A stretch of DNA of 64,000 nucleotides. Source: Apoda limacodes. Taxonomy: Eukaryota; Arthropoda; Insecta; Lepidoptera; Limacodidae. The position numbers and the translations under genes were made by a program. The first letter of the stretch is position 1, and each line of letters starts with the position of its first letter. The stretch is taken from positions 4,116,959 through 4,180,958 of the forward strand of contig OX291542.1 of the NCBI GenBank assembly GCA_946406115.1. Reading direction: 5' to 3'. A model generated the notes under the pieces. That model was not told the origin of the DNA, searched no databases, and saw only the letters and a program-made list of their open reading frames with translations. This document shows, one piece after another, positions 35,214 to 47,600 of this stretch.

Positions 35214-36215
35214 TCACAAAGTATATAGATGATGGAGAGAGATGTGTCGGTGTTTTTTTGACCTTCAAAAAGCATTTGATACGGTCTCCATTTCCATACT
35301 GCTCAAACGTCTGGAAAATATTGGTGTTAGGGGTACGTTATACTCTTAGATTGAAAACTATTTAACAAACAGACACCAGATTGTGAAGGTGGAGAACAAC
35401 TATAGTCAGAAAGTAATATGTAATATGTACATGGACCTACTCTGTTTTTGATTTATATCAACAGTATTTGTGACATAGAAATCAGTGGATCTGACATGCT
35501 GATGTTTGCAGACGACACTGCGGTTGTTATTCACGCCAAGACATGGAACGAAGTTAAGCGGCTTACTGAAGAAGGACTCTCTAAGATAACCTCGTGGCTT
35601 GAAGATAACCTCTTAACTCTAAACACCATGAAAACAAACTACCTATGCTTCAGCAAAACTGTTGTCACCAACCCTAAGAACTTCAGCATAATAATACACA
35701 CGTACCCTTGCAACAGGCATCCACACCGTAATACATTCAAATGTGTAACACTCAGTACGAACACGGTAACTAAATATCTTGGAGTTACTGTTGATGATAG
35801 ACTGAAATGGAGTAATCACATCACTACCCTTGCGGTTAGAATGCGTAAACTAATACACGTTTTTAAAATATTAGGATCGCTGCAGATCGCAAGTTATTAA
35901 TCTCAGTTTATAAGGCTATAGGCCAGTGTATTCTTACATATTGTGTTACTTCATGGGGTGGAGCTGCAAAATCTTATACCATAGAAGTTGAAAGAGCTCA
36001 AAGAGAGGTTCTTAAGGTATTATTGGGTTTACCATTCCGTCATCCTGTACTTGTCTGTACGCAAGTTATATATAATCATACAAACTCTGTGTAAATATCA
36101 TAGAGTAACTGTACCCACTTTTAAAAATACCTCCAACAATAAAATTTTACAAAAAGACACAAATATTCGTACGCTTGACAACCACTCATTTAGGGCATTT
36201 TTAATACGACTATAA
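35214..36215 (+). pseudogene. LINE ORF2, second part (RT palm to C terminus)
   Basis: It resumes exactly where 31834 stopped, with YIDDGERCVGVF and a KAFDTVS-like motif A, and then has stops and frame changes. 35448-35900 carries MLMFADDTAVVIHAKTW (FADD box) and VTKYLGVTVDDRLKWSNHIT. A further frame contains TYCVTSWGGA. The last readable piece ends at 36215. A small deletion removed motif B. Confidence 0.75.
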
Positions 36216-36317
36216 CGACATTGAAAAAAATATTAATAGCACATGCTAATATATATCTAATCATATATATTCAAATCACAAAACATTTTCCTATTCGACA
36301 CACACAACTGCTTACAA

Positions 36318-36320
<3 letters not shown>

Positions 36321-36394
<74 letters not shown>
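36321..36394 (+). repeat. (CA)n microsatellite
   Basis: About 37 uninterrupted CA units, followed by an AACACAC interruption. It sits in the 3' UTR of the host LINE and is likely to be length-variable. Confidence 0.95.
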
Positions 36395-36401
<7 letters not shown>

Positions 36402-36494
36402 ACTTACAACCTCATTATAATGTGGTAAGCAGTGCAACTGTTTTGTATATATATTGTAAATATAAATAAATAAATAAATTATTATTATTATTCA

Positions 36495-36960
36495 GATCTT
36501 TGGTGTTCACATCTCTAGTGATGTTGAGTCCCGAGATCATTTGGAACACGAGGGAAACAGGCATTCACAAAACTTGAAGTACACCTTAGGGCAAAGGTTG
36601 TTGCTCTACAAGTCGCAGGTATGGCCCCATATGGAATACTACTGCTATTTCTGGGTGGGTGCACCTGGATGCCAGTTTGGCCCTCTTGACTCGGTTTAGC
36701 GACGGGCTGAGAGAATCGTCGATGATCTCAAAGTCATAAGCCGTATCGAGCCCTTATATCTGAGGAGAGAGTTTGCATCCCTGTGTGTGTTCTACAGTTT
36801 GTATAGTAGGGAAGTGTCCCGCTTACCATGGCCATGACTAAGCAACGGGGCGACATTAATTTTGGCGCAGAAATAGCTGGGGGATTGTTTCTACGGGCCA
36901 CTAATTCCTGTCGTTACGGTGAGGTAGCTATAATAGGACGAAAAGAATAAAAAGTGAAGA
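36495..36960 (+). repeat. Family J LINE fragment (RT C-terminal part)
   Basis: FGVHISSDVESRDHL, PHMEYYCYFWVGAPGCQFG and CVFYSLYS match the RT end of the copy at 60878-64000. There is a stop at DSV-stop-RRAE and the beginning is lost. It follows directly after the tail of the preceding LINE. Confidence 0.7.
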
Positions 36961-38517
36961 CAAGAGACCTTCATGTGTCATGAAAACCACCACCACGATA
37001 AAACTATGATAAGGAAATTGCGGCAAGAAGTCGCTCTTAGCCTCGGAATAGAAGGTTAGTTTTCTGACATTTTACTAGATACATATTCAACATTTAACAT
37101 TACAAGGTCTGTCAAAGTAGGTTGTTATTCCTTGAAGAAGTAGGTTAGGTTAACTAAGGGTTTCGTATCACAACACAACTAAAATTACAATAACCTTCAA
37201 AATCTTATGCGAAATTTTAATGAAATATCTGATCATTACTGTACACTTGTGACATTTTAGTAAGTTTGTAAAACTTTGCAAAACTTTACACAGCTTCAAA
37301 AAACTTGCACTACCTAAAAAAGTCACTCTTTAATGCACCTTTCTTTCCATGCAATCACTGGATGTGAATCAACATCCAAACGTTGCATTCATGACAAAGA
37401 TCACATAATGGTGAAAACTGAGACGATTTAGTCGCTGCTGCCCACTCTAAGAGGACGTTCTGTGGAATGTAAATAGATTCATGGTAAAGTTTTAAGGTTC
37501 CACTCATATTTAGTTTAGGGCACCACTACAGGCTAATTGACCTGGTAAATGTGTGTCTGTATTCATACCTACACTGCATACAGTATTTGGTAGAGTGCTC
37601 ATTTTCCCAAAGCCCCCATTTTCATTGTTGAACAACTGCGGGTTGACCACTATCAGCGAGCAAGTTGGTCCATGTTTCGAACACTACAACTTATTCCTAA
37701 TAAGTAAATAAATAATAATAATTATAAAGTTTATTTACGCCGCACAGTTCTAATGTCTTGTCAAATTTTTTTTATTTAATTTTAATTTTAAACGTCTTTT
37801 AATTATTTTTTTTCAATTATTATTCTGTGTCACACTCGCTTTAACTTCAAAAGTACACATAAGTATAATTAGGATTCTGGTGCCATCTTGGCTACTATCT
37901 TGAGAAAAAAAACGTTTTGTTTTGCAATTTATTTTCAATTTTTAGTGCCCAAAATATACAACTATATATTTGGACGCCTTTTTGTGTTGAAGCAAGGGCT
38001 TTACTATCTAAAGGCCACTCACTTACTGTCTCGAAGAGGTAAGTATAACTTCATTTCTGGTCGGGATTCCACCTTTTTGAATTCAGTAGAGTCAAAATAG
38101 GGGAAAATATGATAAAAATTCTTCTAAAAGTAAAATTTTCTGGAAACCACACTGGACTATTTGTGAGTTTTAATTTGTTGAGTAGAACGTAGAAGTATGA
38201 CGTGCGTATCGACATAACAAAATTATACGGGTTCCGTATTTCAAACTCACACCAAACTAAAACTCAAACTTTTTTATTCAAATAGACTTTTAGGCAGCAC
38301 TTTTAAATGACCAGTTTTATTATTATATAAAAAAATTACTATCAGTTCGGAACCCGCAAAAGTATAGGCAAGTTTAGCTTTATGTGATAGTGAATTTATT
38401 ATAACAACTGAACATCCATGAGTTTTTGTTACTGAGTGATATCGGTTTAATTTGCATTACCTTCAGACGTAGGTGCTATTACAAATTGACCTACTTTTAA
38501 TTTAACACCAAAGTACA

Positions 38518-38523
38518 TATAAA
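38518..38523 (+). promoter_or_regulatory. TATA box of gene 2
   Basis: TATAAA lies 49 bp before the ATG at 38572, leaving room for a start site about 30 bp downstream and a 5' UTR of roughly 20-25 bp. The geometry is similar in gene 3. Confidence 0.5.
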
Positions 38524-38571
38524 GAATAAAACTCATTCAATGTTCCAATCATTTAAAGTGTAATAGCCAAA

Positions 38572-38601
38572 ATGAAGACAACTTTATACCTTTTATTCTC
38601 G
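38572..38601 (+). CDS. Gene 2 exon 1 (signal peptide start)
   Basis: ATG-AAG-ACA-ACT...TTC-TCG is followed by GTAAGAG, phase 0. It encodes MKTTLYLLFS: basic N terminus and start of a hydrophobic core. AATAGCCAAA precedes the ATG, and a TATA box is in place upstream. Confidence 0.7.
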
Positions 38602-41600
38602 GTAAGAGTTTCAATACATTACTTCTATTCTATTTCTGTATTTGCACTTTAGAAGACCTAAATTGACGCACCCTGAAATGTAAGCTTGGATTGGCCTTAG
38701 CTTAAAAAATTTTTCTACAAATTTTCGGCATTTGATGGTCGCAGCCTTGGGCTTTTCAAATTTCATATATAGTTCTTTAACTTCAACACCCCTCTTATAC
38801 TGTCCATAATCCTTACTCCAACTTACTTTCACTTCAATAACATTTTTAAAATGCTCTCAAAATATTTCGTGCAGCTTGCTCTTTCTATAATTTACATAAA
38901 ACATAGATATTATCTCAACCAATTGTTCCAGCGCAAAATGAAGGCATGGTTTATGATGACTCGCGTCATTTTAGGCCCATGCATTGATTACTTGTGTTGG
39001 CTTATATTCTTCTTCAAATGCTTACACACAGCATATTATTATCTACGCTGGTCTTGAATATGTAATATGATAAAGTGACGTTTTCGTAAGCTGATCGTGA
39101 AAATATACCCATCTTGTTTTACCAATTTTATTTGGAATCCTGATCTTCCTAGACTAAGAACTAATGTAGATTCCCGAATATCGATGATACATATTGTGAA
39201 TTAAATGGATCCATGCATTCACATGTCACTAACTTAGCCCATTCTGTAGATGTAGTAGTCGCTGATCTGCTGATGGAATAAAGAGGTAGATAGAAATACT
39301 CTTCACTCTCAGCTCAGCTCCAAGTAAACCCTTAGAGTTTAGATTCATTTGGTTTGTTTTAATAACATCAAAACATTACACTGATGATACATCCTGGAAA
39401 TGGATAGTGGAACTATTCAGTAGTTGATACATGACTTGTCATAACGATATATCTGATCTTTTTTAAATATATTAACTGTTTTCTTCTATTTACTTAATAC
39501 TTTTCAACGTATTCTTTGAATCAAGAGTGAGTTTTAAATTGTGGAAAAGTTTATTTGCAACCAATTTCTATAACAAGAAAAATTTATTGGACATTTTGCT
39601 ACAACTCCATGTTTTGAAGATTCCTACCTGTCAATAAAATTGTGTAAACAACAACATCTTGTCTGTGATTTTTGTGTGATAACATTTTTGTCTTCTTCAT
39701 GATCTTTATTTTGGTCTCCCGTAATCAAGTATACAAACAATCTATCCGCATTACAACAGAGCTGAAGCGATGATGTGTATTTGGTGATTATTTTTTTCAA
39801 CCAAATACGAAATGCAAGTGTAATCAAATCAAAATTTGCTATTCAAGCCAAGTCTACATTTACGTTTATAATTAAGACTTTTTTATTTCATATTTTTGAA
39901 TAATTGTCGTTTTTAGTGATCTATTGATAATTGCATAATTTATTATTCTATTTATTTTATTATGAGTAGTCCTGTTAATGTAACTTGTCCCCACTGTAAA
40001 ACTGTTACTCGTTCTTTTTCAACTACACGTGGTCTAAATGTACACATTGGTCGAATACATAAGGAGATTCGAGTAACTCCTCTTTTTCCCTCGCATTCTG
40101 CTGTTTTACCCTTACAGACCTCTACATCTTCTTCTCTCAATGATCTACATTTTCTTAAAAAAGTCAATTAGAGTTCTGAGAAAGATTCCAAAAGGTGCCC
40201 GTAATTTAGCAGCTGGTAAACTGTCATTGCTAATTGAAAACTGTATCTCTTCCAACAGTTAACGTTTGCTTATGTCGCTCTTAAAATTCCCAGTACCAAG
40301 GACCAGCGTTCGTTAACACAAAAGGTAAAGGAAAATATTGATTTTTATAATTCTTCCTTTTCTCAAGAGGATCTAAACTCACATTCATTCTCGCTGTACC
40401 GCTCTGCTGAATCAAAAGTTCATGATGGTGACTTCCGAGGTGCCGTTCGTCTGCTTACATCAGATAGCTCCTTCGCCGCCAATAATATAGATACTTTAAC
40501 AGCCCTGCAAAATAAAGACCCTTCACCTTCTCGTCCTATAGTCCTTCCATCCGCCCCCGATTCTACATTTTCGTATAGTGACTACTTCAGAAGTTGTTAA
40601 TTCCATTAATTCATTTTATAACGGGTCAGACTCTGGATTAGATGGCTTACGTCCCGAACACTTGAAGTGTTTAATCTCACCTACTTGCGGAGACAATGCA
40701 AACAGGCTTCTTGATAGTCTTACCAAATTTTGTAATTTTTTACTTAAAGGTCTAGTTAACTCACTAGTTTGCCCATATCTCTACGGTGCTTCTCTTTGTG
40801 CACTTGTAAAAAATAACGGGGGTATCCGACCAATTGCTATTGGTAATACTTTTCGTCGTCTAGTTGCAAAGCTAGGTTGTCGTGCTGTTAAAGATCGGAT
40901 GGCATCATATCTCCAACCACACCAACTTGGTTTTGGAACAATGCTTGGTTGCGAAGCTATTATTTATTCAGCTAGACATTTCCTCAAAGAAAATGAAACC
41001 AACAATGCTGTAATAGTCAAATTAGACATTAAGAACGCATTTAACAGTGTACAGAGGGATCATTTTTTATCTGAGGCTCGTGACCACATTCCTAGTCTCT
41101 ACCCATTTATTTGGCAATGTTACTCTGAAAACATTTTTTTTAATGAACATGTGATCTTATCACAGGTCGGTGTACAGCAGGGTGATCCTTTAGGACCGCT
41201 AATTTTTAGCCTATGTTTACAAAAATCAATCTCTTCGCTTAATTCACCTTTTAATGCTTGGTACCTCGATGATTGTACACTCGGAGGGTCCCCTGATACC
41301 GTCGCTAAGGACATTAACATCCTTCTCCCAAATCTAAAAAATATAGGTTTAGAAATCAACACAAATAAATGTGAAGTCTTTGCTTGTAGCTCTACAGCTT
41401 TAAAGTCTCTTACTTATCTCAATTTTCTAATCCCAGGAATATCAATTATCGATAAGCAAAGTTTTACATTACTAGGTACACCTATTTGTGTCGATGCTAT
41501 TTATCATACGCTTACCTATAAAAAAAATTCACTAGCTTTACTACATACTCATTTTTCATGTCTATCTGCGCATACCTCTCTAGCAATTTTACGAAATTGT

Positions 41601-44600
41601 TTCTCTATTCGTAAGCTTACATATACTATCCGCTCGTCACCCACCTGGCTTTGTCCACATGAAATATCTCTTATAGATCATTCATTGAAGCTAGCCGTAG
41701 AGTCAATCTGCAATGTAAAACTTGATGATAATCAGTGGTGACAGGCATCTCTTCCAATCCGTCACGGTGGTTTAGGTATCCGTCGTATTGAAGATGTTAG
41801 CTTTTCAGCTTTTTTGTCTCCAGCACATGGAGTGGTTGGACTCGTCTCTCGCATTCTTTCTTTACAAGGAGATGTATCCATTATTCCTTTTGTTTCGGAG
41901 GCACTACAAGCCTGGACTGCTATAAATCGCGATAAATCGGCCAATCTTAAAAGCCAAAGAGAATGGGATGACATCAATTGTTTACGTTTATATAATAACC
42001 TAGTCAGTACAGCAACGGGGATGGACATAGCCAGGTTGAAAGCCGTTTCCAAACCTAAGTCTGGTGCTTGGTTGCATGCAATACCTTCCTCGTATATTGA
42101 TACTCTTTTAGACAACAATTCTCTGAGAATTGCAATAGCTTTGAGGCTTGGCTGTGATATTTGTGAGCATCACAAGTGCGTTTGTGGTTCTCTGGTTGAG
42201 TCCAATGGTCACCATGGTCTAAACTGTGTCAGATGTGCGGGTAGGTTTTTACGTCACCATGCTTTGAATGACATCCTAAAACGAGCGTTACATTTAGTGA
42301 ACATTCCGAGCCTTCTTGAGCCTCCTGGCCTCAGCCGCAACGACGGGAAACGACCAGATGGTCTGACATACATTTGTTTATGCCGCAAATTTTCGAAACT
42401 CGCAAGGGAATCAAAACCTACAGGGTACTTCCCGTGAACTCAGAATATTGAAATTTGGTACGAAGCAACGTATATTTTTAATAATATACAACAATATATA
42501 ATAAGTTTGCACGGAACCCTCGGTGCGCGAGCCAGACTCGTTCTTGGCCGGTTTTTTTAGTTTTTTTAACTTCATATCACTATTTGAGCTTGATGCTTAT
42601 GACCTTGCCCGGGACTCAGACTATCTCCATGCCAAATTTCATCTTAATCCGTATAGTGGTTTAAACGTAAAGATATAACAGACGGACATAGTTACTTTCG
42701 CATTAGTATTAGTATGGATTCCGTTGTTTTTAAAAAGTTAACATAGTTATAACAAATTTACAATAAATATAATAAAACTAAGATAATCGAAAATAATATC
42801 AACACTTATTATATCCAATTCCAATAACCAAGTTTTTAGTTTAAGTGTTTAAGTGTGTGGGTCTTTCATTAGTGTGTGTATCGCTCTGTCAGGGCAAGTC
42901 AGGGGGTAACATTAATGATATAGGTATTAGTTTATTTGTTAGAGAGCACGGAAATCAATTTTTCGATTTAGTCATATGTTAAATTCAATAGCCAGTTTAG
43001 ATATATACATAGATACATAACCAAAATTGCAGTGCCGTTTTTAAACTATAATATTTTAATTGATACTGTGTGTATTTTGTTGTAGTATTATAATATGAAG
43101 GCTAGTCTATATCTTGACTAAAAGCATTTTGCAGACTTCTGTTTCGCAAAAATGTTGTAAGATTACTTCGAAATCATCGAAATAATTTATAAAATTGTTT
43201 GTCTCCGAATTTTTAATCAAAAAAAAATTATTTATTGAATATATTTAAGTTTATTCGAATCTAAATGAGATTTAAGATATGTATATGAAAATTGATGCTA
43301 AAAATGAACTAAAACCACAACATAAAAACCTAGGGCCTTCAAAATGTTAAATTCGCTACTGTCTCAGTAAATGTACTTATTACTTTAAAAACGTGAATAT
43401 TTTCCTCCATGTATGTAGCAACGAATGTTATCTTACTGAATAAATTTAGGTAACAATGAGCCAAGGAATAAAAATGTACCACGACTTTATTTTATTTTTG
43501 AATCTACTTGTTTAATAATTTAAAATTAATTTATTATAGACAAAGCGTATCAGTTATTCAAAACCTTAATTTGTTAACGTAATCTAAAAAAGTGTTATTA
43601 GTAAATTTGTTTCAAAAGGGGTAGTCAGTAATATTACGAAGAAACATTTTTGCGAAGTACATACAGTTAAGGATGTTGGTTTAATACACCTTTCACCAGT
43701 TCTGTTCCGTCCCAAACTATATGAGGGACTGAGTAAGTTAACATATCCGGCACAAACGAGACTCGAGGCCACTTTGATAATACAAAAATCATATTCTTTG
43801 CGGGAAACGAACCCAGGACCTTTTTGTCAGCAATGACCCACTCATTTCTTTTATAAAAATCTTGCCCTAACAATAACGAACACAATAAAAAAGATATATC
43901 CAATTTGGTGCAGTCGTTCGGCAGCTAGGGTGTCACCATGGGAAACATGGATTCATTTTTATATAACTTATATCCAATTTAACAAAACATATTTGACATA
44001 ACTGCGGAACCCATTTTCAAATTATGTGTTGTAGGTACTTCAACATCTAAAAAACACAGGTACAGATGTATTATTGAAGTCGGTTAAAATTGAAACAGCT
44101 TTATCACCAGCCAACCAGCCGTGACTCATTTTAAATTCAAATACTTAAACATTGTTCTGAGAACGTTGGTAGAAGAGCCACATACCTATAAAGTGGAATT
44201 TTTATTTGATAGAGGTAGAAACTAAAGCAAAATGTAAAATACATTTAATTATCTACTATTGGTAAAGTATTATTTATTTTATGTTTAATATTTTACTCCC
44301 AGAGACTTTCTCTATCTGTACTATTTCATATTTATATATATACATTTATTTTAGATACATTTATTTGTATATATGTATGTTTACGACAAAATAACAGAGA
44401 AGTAAACATTTAAAGTGTTTTTTATACATATATTTATGTATACTTCCTCCTCCAGGCAAATATTGTCCCTTTCTAAGATGCAAGTCAGTCCCCATTTTGA
44501 GTATTACTGATATTTCTGGGAAGGTGCACCCGGATACCAGCTTGGCCCTCTTGACTTGGTTCAACAACGAGCTGGGTAAATTGTCGACGATCCCAAACTC

Positions 44601-47600
44601 ACAAAATGTCTTCTCCTCCCTGTATGTAATCTACCGCTTGTGTCTACATATAATGTAGATATAATAGTATATTAATACACAATAGTTCGAAATGATGCCT
44701 ACGGCTACTTTCTGCCATCGCAACGGCCGCCATCTTAATTCATCCTCATACCTATCTTATAACTGAAATGGTCACACACAGTGCGTTTTCAGAGGGACTT
44801 TGTCCCACGAAACTCCCTGTCAATGTTTTTTCTAGGGAATTTAGTATGAGTTTTTTTAAGAAAGGAGTGATTATATTCCCGTATTAAGTTATCGTACCGG
44901 GGGTTATAAATAAAAATCGAATCTTTAGGAGTAATCATCAATAAAAAAGATTAGATTTTGAACATTTTTGCTAAACTTACAAATACATACTGTTTATTCT
45001 TAAATCAACACAAAACGTTTTAAAATAGCTTCTGAATAGATTAATATTTTAATCATTTAGAGTTTTGGAATTCGCGGCGCTAGTCAGCTGCTATATCTAA
45101 GGTAAATATTTTGAATAGATTATATACTTTTTTCAGGTCGGCGCAATTTTATGCGCACATGCATCAGGAGATGAAGGTAGGAACAAATTATATCAATAAA
45201 TAAACAAATATGTTATTAAAAGAATGTTTTAAGCAAAACGTCCATTACAGGCAGTTTATTTCCTTAGGGTTTAGAAGACGAATAGCAAAACTACGAGACA
45301 GATTTGTGTAGACCACAATTTGTGCTCTATCTGAACTTATCTTTCCCTAACCAGGCAGCGCCCTTAATTTAAGGTTATTAGGATGTTCCCTACTTTTCAA
45401 TAATATTAAAGATTTAGAAGACAGATTAAGAATTAAATTTCAATAATAAAAGTGGACCATAAAACTCCTAAAAGGTCCTTCAAAAAAAGTGTGAGATAAG
45501 CCATATGAGTATTGAAGGTCACAATAGCAACTTCTGAAAGCTATTGTAGGTATGAAATCTAAAATCCAACAACACTTTGCTACTCTAAACAAAACATTAG
45601 TTCCTGAGTTTACCGGAGCTCTGGTTTTATCTGATCTTTTACTTGACTATGGAGTTTAAGTATCAACTGTTGTTATCAATGTAAGCCTCATAATACTTTG
45701 TGTACAGCACCCTAAGAGGCACCCCAGATAGTACTCTCATCTAGAAGTGGGATTGTCAAAGCAATCAGTAAAAACACTAGAGTGGCTGATATAGCTCAAA
45801 GAGTTAGTAAACTGAAGTGAACATAAGCATTGGGCAGGCCACAATGCTCATATTACAGATCAGATCTTAATTTTAAACCTTTAAGCCAAATACTAATTTT
45901 TATGCGCTTAGCTTCAATACTATTTTTTTATCCTATTTGACATGGCAGTCGGACGCTCTATTCTTGCGCCACTTGGTAATAAATTAATAAATAAAAACAA
46001 AATAAGAAATAGCTTAAATAAAAGATTAGATTTTAGAAATTATTCAAAATCGCTTTATAAAAACTTTGTTCTCCTTTACACATATTTAACACACATCTAA
46101 CTTTAGAAAACTAACTATATCTCATAATATTTTGCTTTAGGAAATTCTTGTTCAAAATAGTTAATTGTGGATTTAGGGTGGTAAGGAAAAAAATACTTAC
46201 GAGAGGCTATTTAGAAGCCTAACGCTTTGGCAATGGCTTTAATGACTCGAGTTTTTAGTAATTTTTGTACCATCCTTAGTACAGACAATGTTTTTCATCA
46301 CATTTACGAGTAAATAAACAAAAATAGAAGGTGAAAATAAAATTCACTAAAACCAAAGACGGTAAAGCTCGCGCGGCTGCCCACTCTTGAAACTGTGCCA
46401 GAACACAATAGAAATGGCGGGAATAGCATTATAGTCACTGCGACTGGCGGAAATTCTGTAGATCTTGAGTCTAGAGAATTATTTTGAACCGCAGATGGCG
46501 CTTTTATACTTATATATCATTATTGCCCGTGGGTTCTATGAACTCTCGCTTTGCCTTGAGGAAAGTTTAATTTGCAAAGAAACACCACGGGCTTTGTAGT
46601 AATTAAGATCATAGCACACACTTTACTGGCCATGGCAAGGTTAATTTTAGTAAATGTTTTGAAGAGAATATGATCATTGTTTACTTTAATTATTTTTATA
46701 TGATCGTGCCCTTAAAAAGCAATATATTTAAAATAGGTTAAGAAAAACCAATTAAACAATAAGAATATTTTAGTTTTCGAATAAAAAGACAAGACAACCT
46801 TTCCAGGTACTGCTCCAACACCCTCCGGCACCACAGCGGGTAGCCAACCTAGTGGCCAGGAAGCAGGTTGTAGACAAAATTAAATATTAGTCTTACTAAT
46901 TTAACACTATTATATCACAAAAATACCCTATTTTCTTTACAAAATAATAAAAACGCTTTAATTAAACAAACAAAAAATGTTTTTAGGTACCACTCCAGTG
47001 CCCACTGATACAGCAGCTAGTAGCCAACCTAGTGGCCAGGTAGCAGAAGGTGGTATGTTGAATTTATACACTCACTTTAAGATGAATGTGTTATAAAAAT
47101 TCTGAAAAATATTTAAATATTTTGTCTTTGAATTCTTCTAAGTAAAAGAGGCAGCCACTTATAGAATGCTAACCATTCCATTAGAAAATAATGATAATAT
47201 ATTCAATAATTGGACAAGGAAATGCTTTCAGGTACTACTGCAGCATCTACTGGCACATCAGCTATTGACCAAACCAGTGGCCAGGAAGCAGAAGGTGATA
47301 AGTTAATTTTATATCAATTACATTATAGATATTAAATAAAATATTACTTTTTAAATACGTAAGTAAGAAACTTAAATGCTTAATGTACAGTTAGCGTCAG
47401 AGAAAAGTATCCCCCTAGTTTTCAAACTATAACTAATGCAAAGTACAGTATGGGGTTCTTCAAGAAAGAATTTATTAGATTTTTAAAGGATCAGCAACGC
47501 GTAAGTGATACCTATGGTGTTGCAAGCGTCCATAGGCTACGGTGACTGCTTACTATCAGGCCGACCGTAAGCTTGTTTGCCACCTTAGTGGTATAAAAAA

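Larger units (their letters stand above)
29210..36494 (+). mobile_element. LINE with FP25K-like ORF1, interrupted by a nested LINE
   Basis: In order: 5' UTR, ORF1 (29324-30222, broken), a spacer of about 580 bp, the N-terminal start of ORF2 endonuclease (30808-31018), an internal deletion, the endonuclease-RT linker and first half of RT (31020-31834), a foreign LINE (31835-35213), the rest of RT (35214-36215), a CA microsatellite in the 3' UTR, and an AAATA/TTA tail ending near 36494. The two RT halves join in frame when the insert is ignored. The copy is older than its insert. Confidence 0.8.
39950..42395 (+). mobile_element. Non-LTR retrotransposon with C2H2 finger and RLE-like C terminus (R2/R4/NeSL-like)
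   Basis: 39962-40171 encodes CPHCKTVTRSFSTTRGLNVH plus a second histidine, a C2H2 finger typical of the N terminus of early-branching non-LTR elements. 40262-40599 is an open conserved linker (DFRGAVRLLTSDSS). 40578-41741 is the RT, with DSGLDGLRPEHLK, NGGIRPIAIGNTFRRL, KLDIKNAFNSVQRDHFL (motif A), GVQQGDPLGPLIFSL (motif B) and WYLDDCTLGG (motif C as YLDD). 41742-42395 reads GGLGIRR, a cysteine/histidine cluster (CDICEHHKCVCG...GHHGLNC) and GKRPDG, which fits a restriction-like endonuclease. It ends there, cut by the next repeat. Frame breaks lie near 40171, 40590 and 41741. It lies in intron 1 of gene 2. Confidence 0.75.

Noticed and set aside
36321..36394. CA run as a regulatory or telomeric sequence
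   Set aside because: A plain dinucleotide microsatellite; insect telomere repeats (TTAGG) are absent.
36221..36469. 82-codon frame with a long His/Thr run
   Set aside because: This is translation of the CA microsatellite in a LINE 3' UTR.
38611..39057. Opposed frames at 38611-38832 (-) and 38851-39057 (+) just after gene 2 exon 1
   Set aside because: No domain, no splice fit with gene 2; probably chance ORFs in its first intron.
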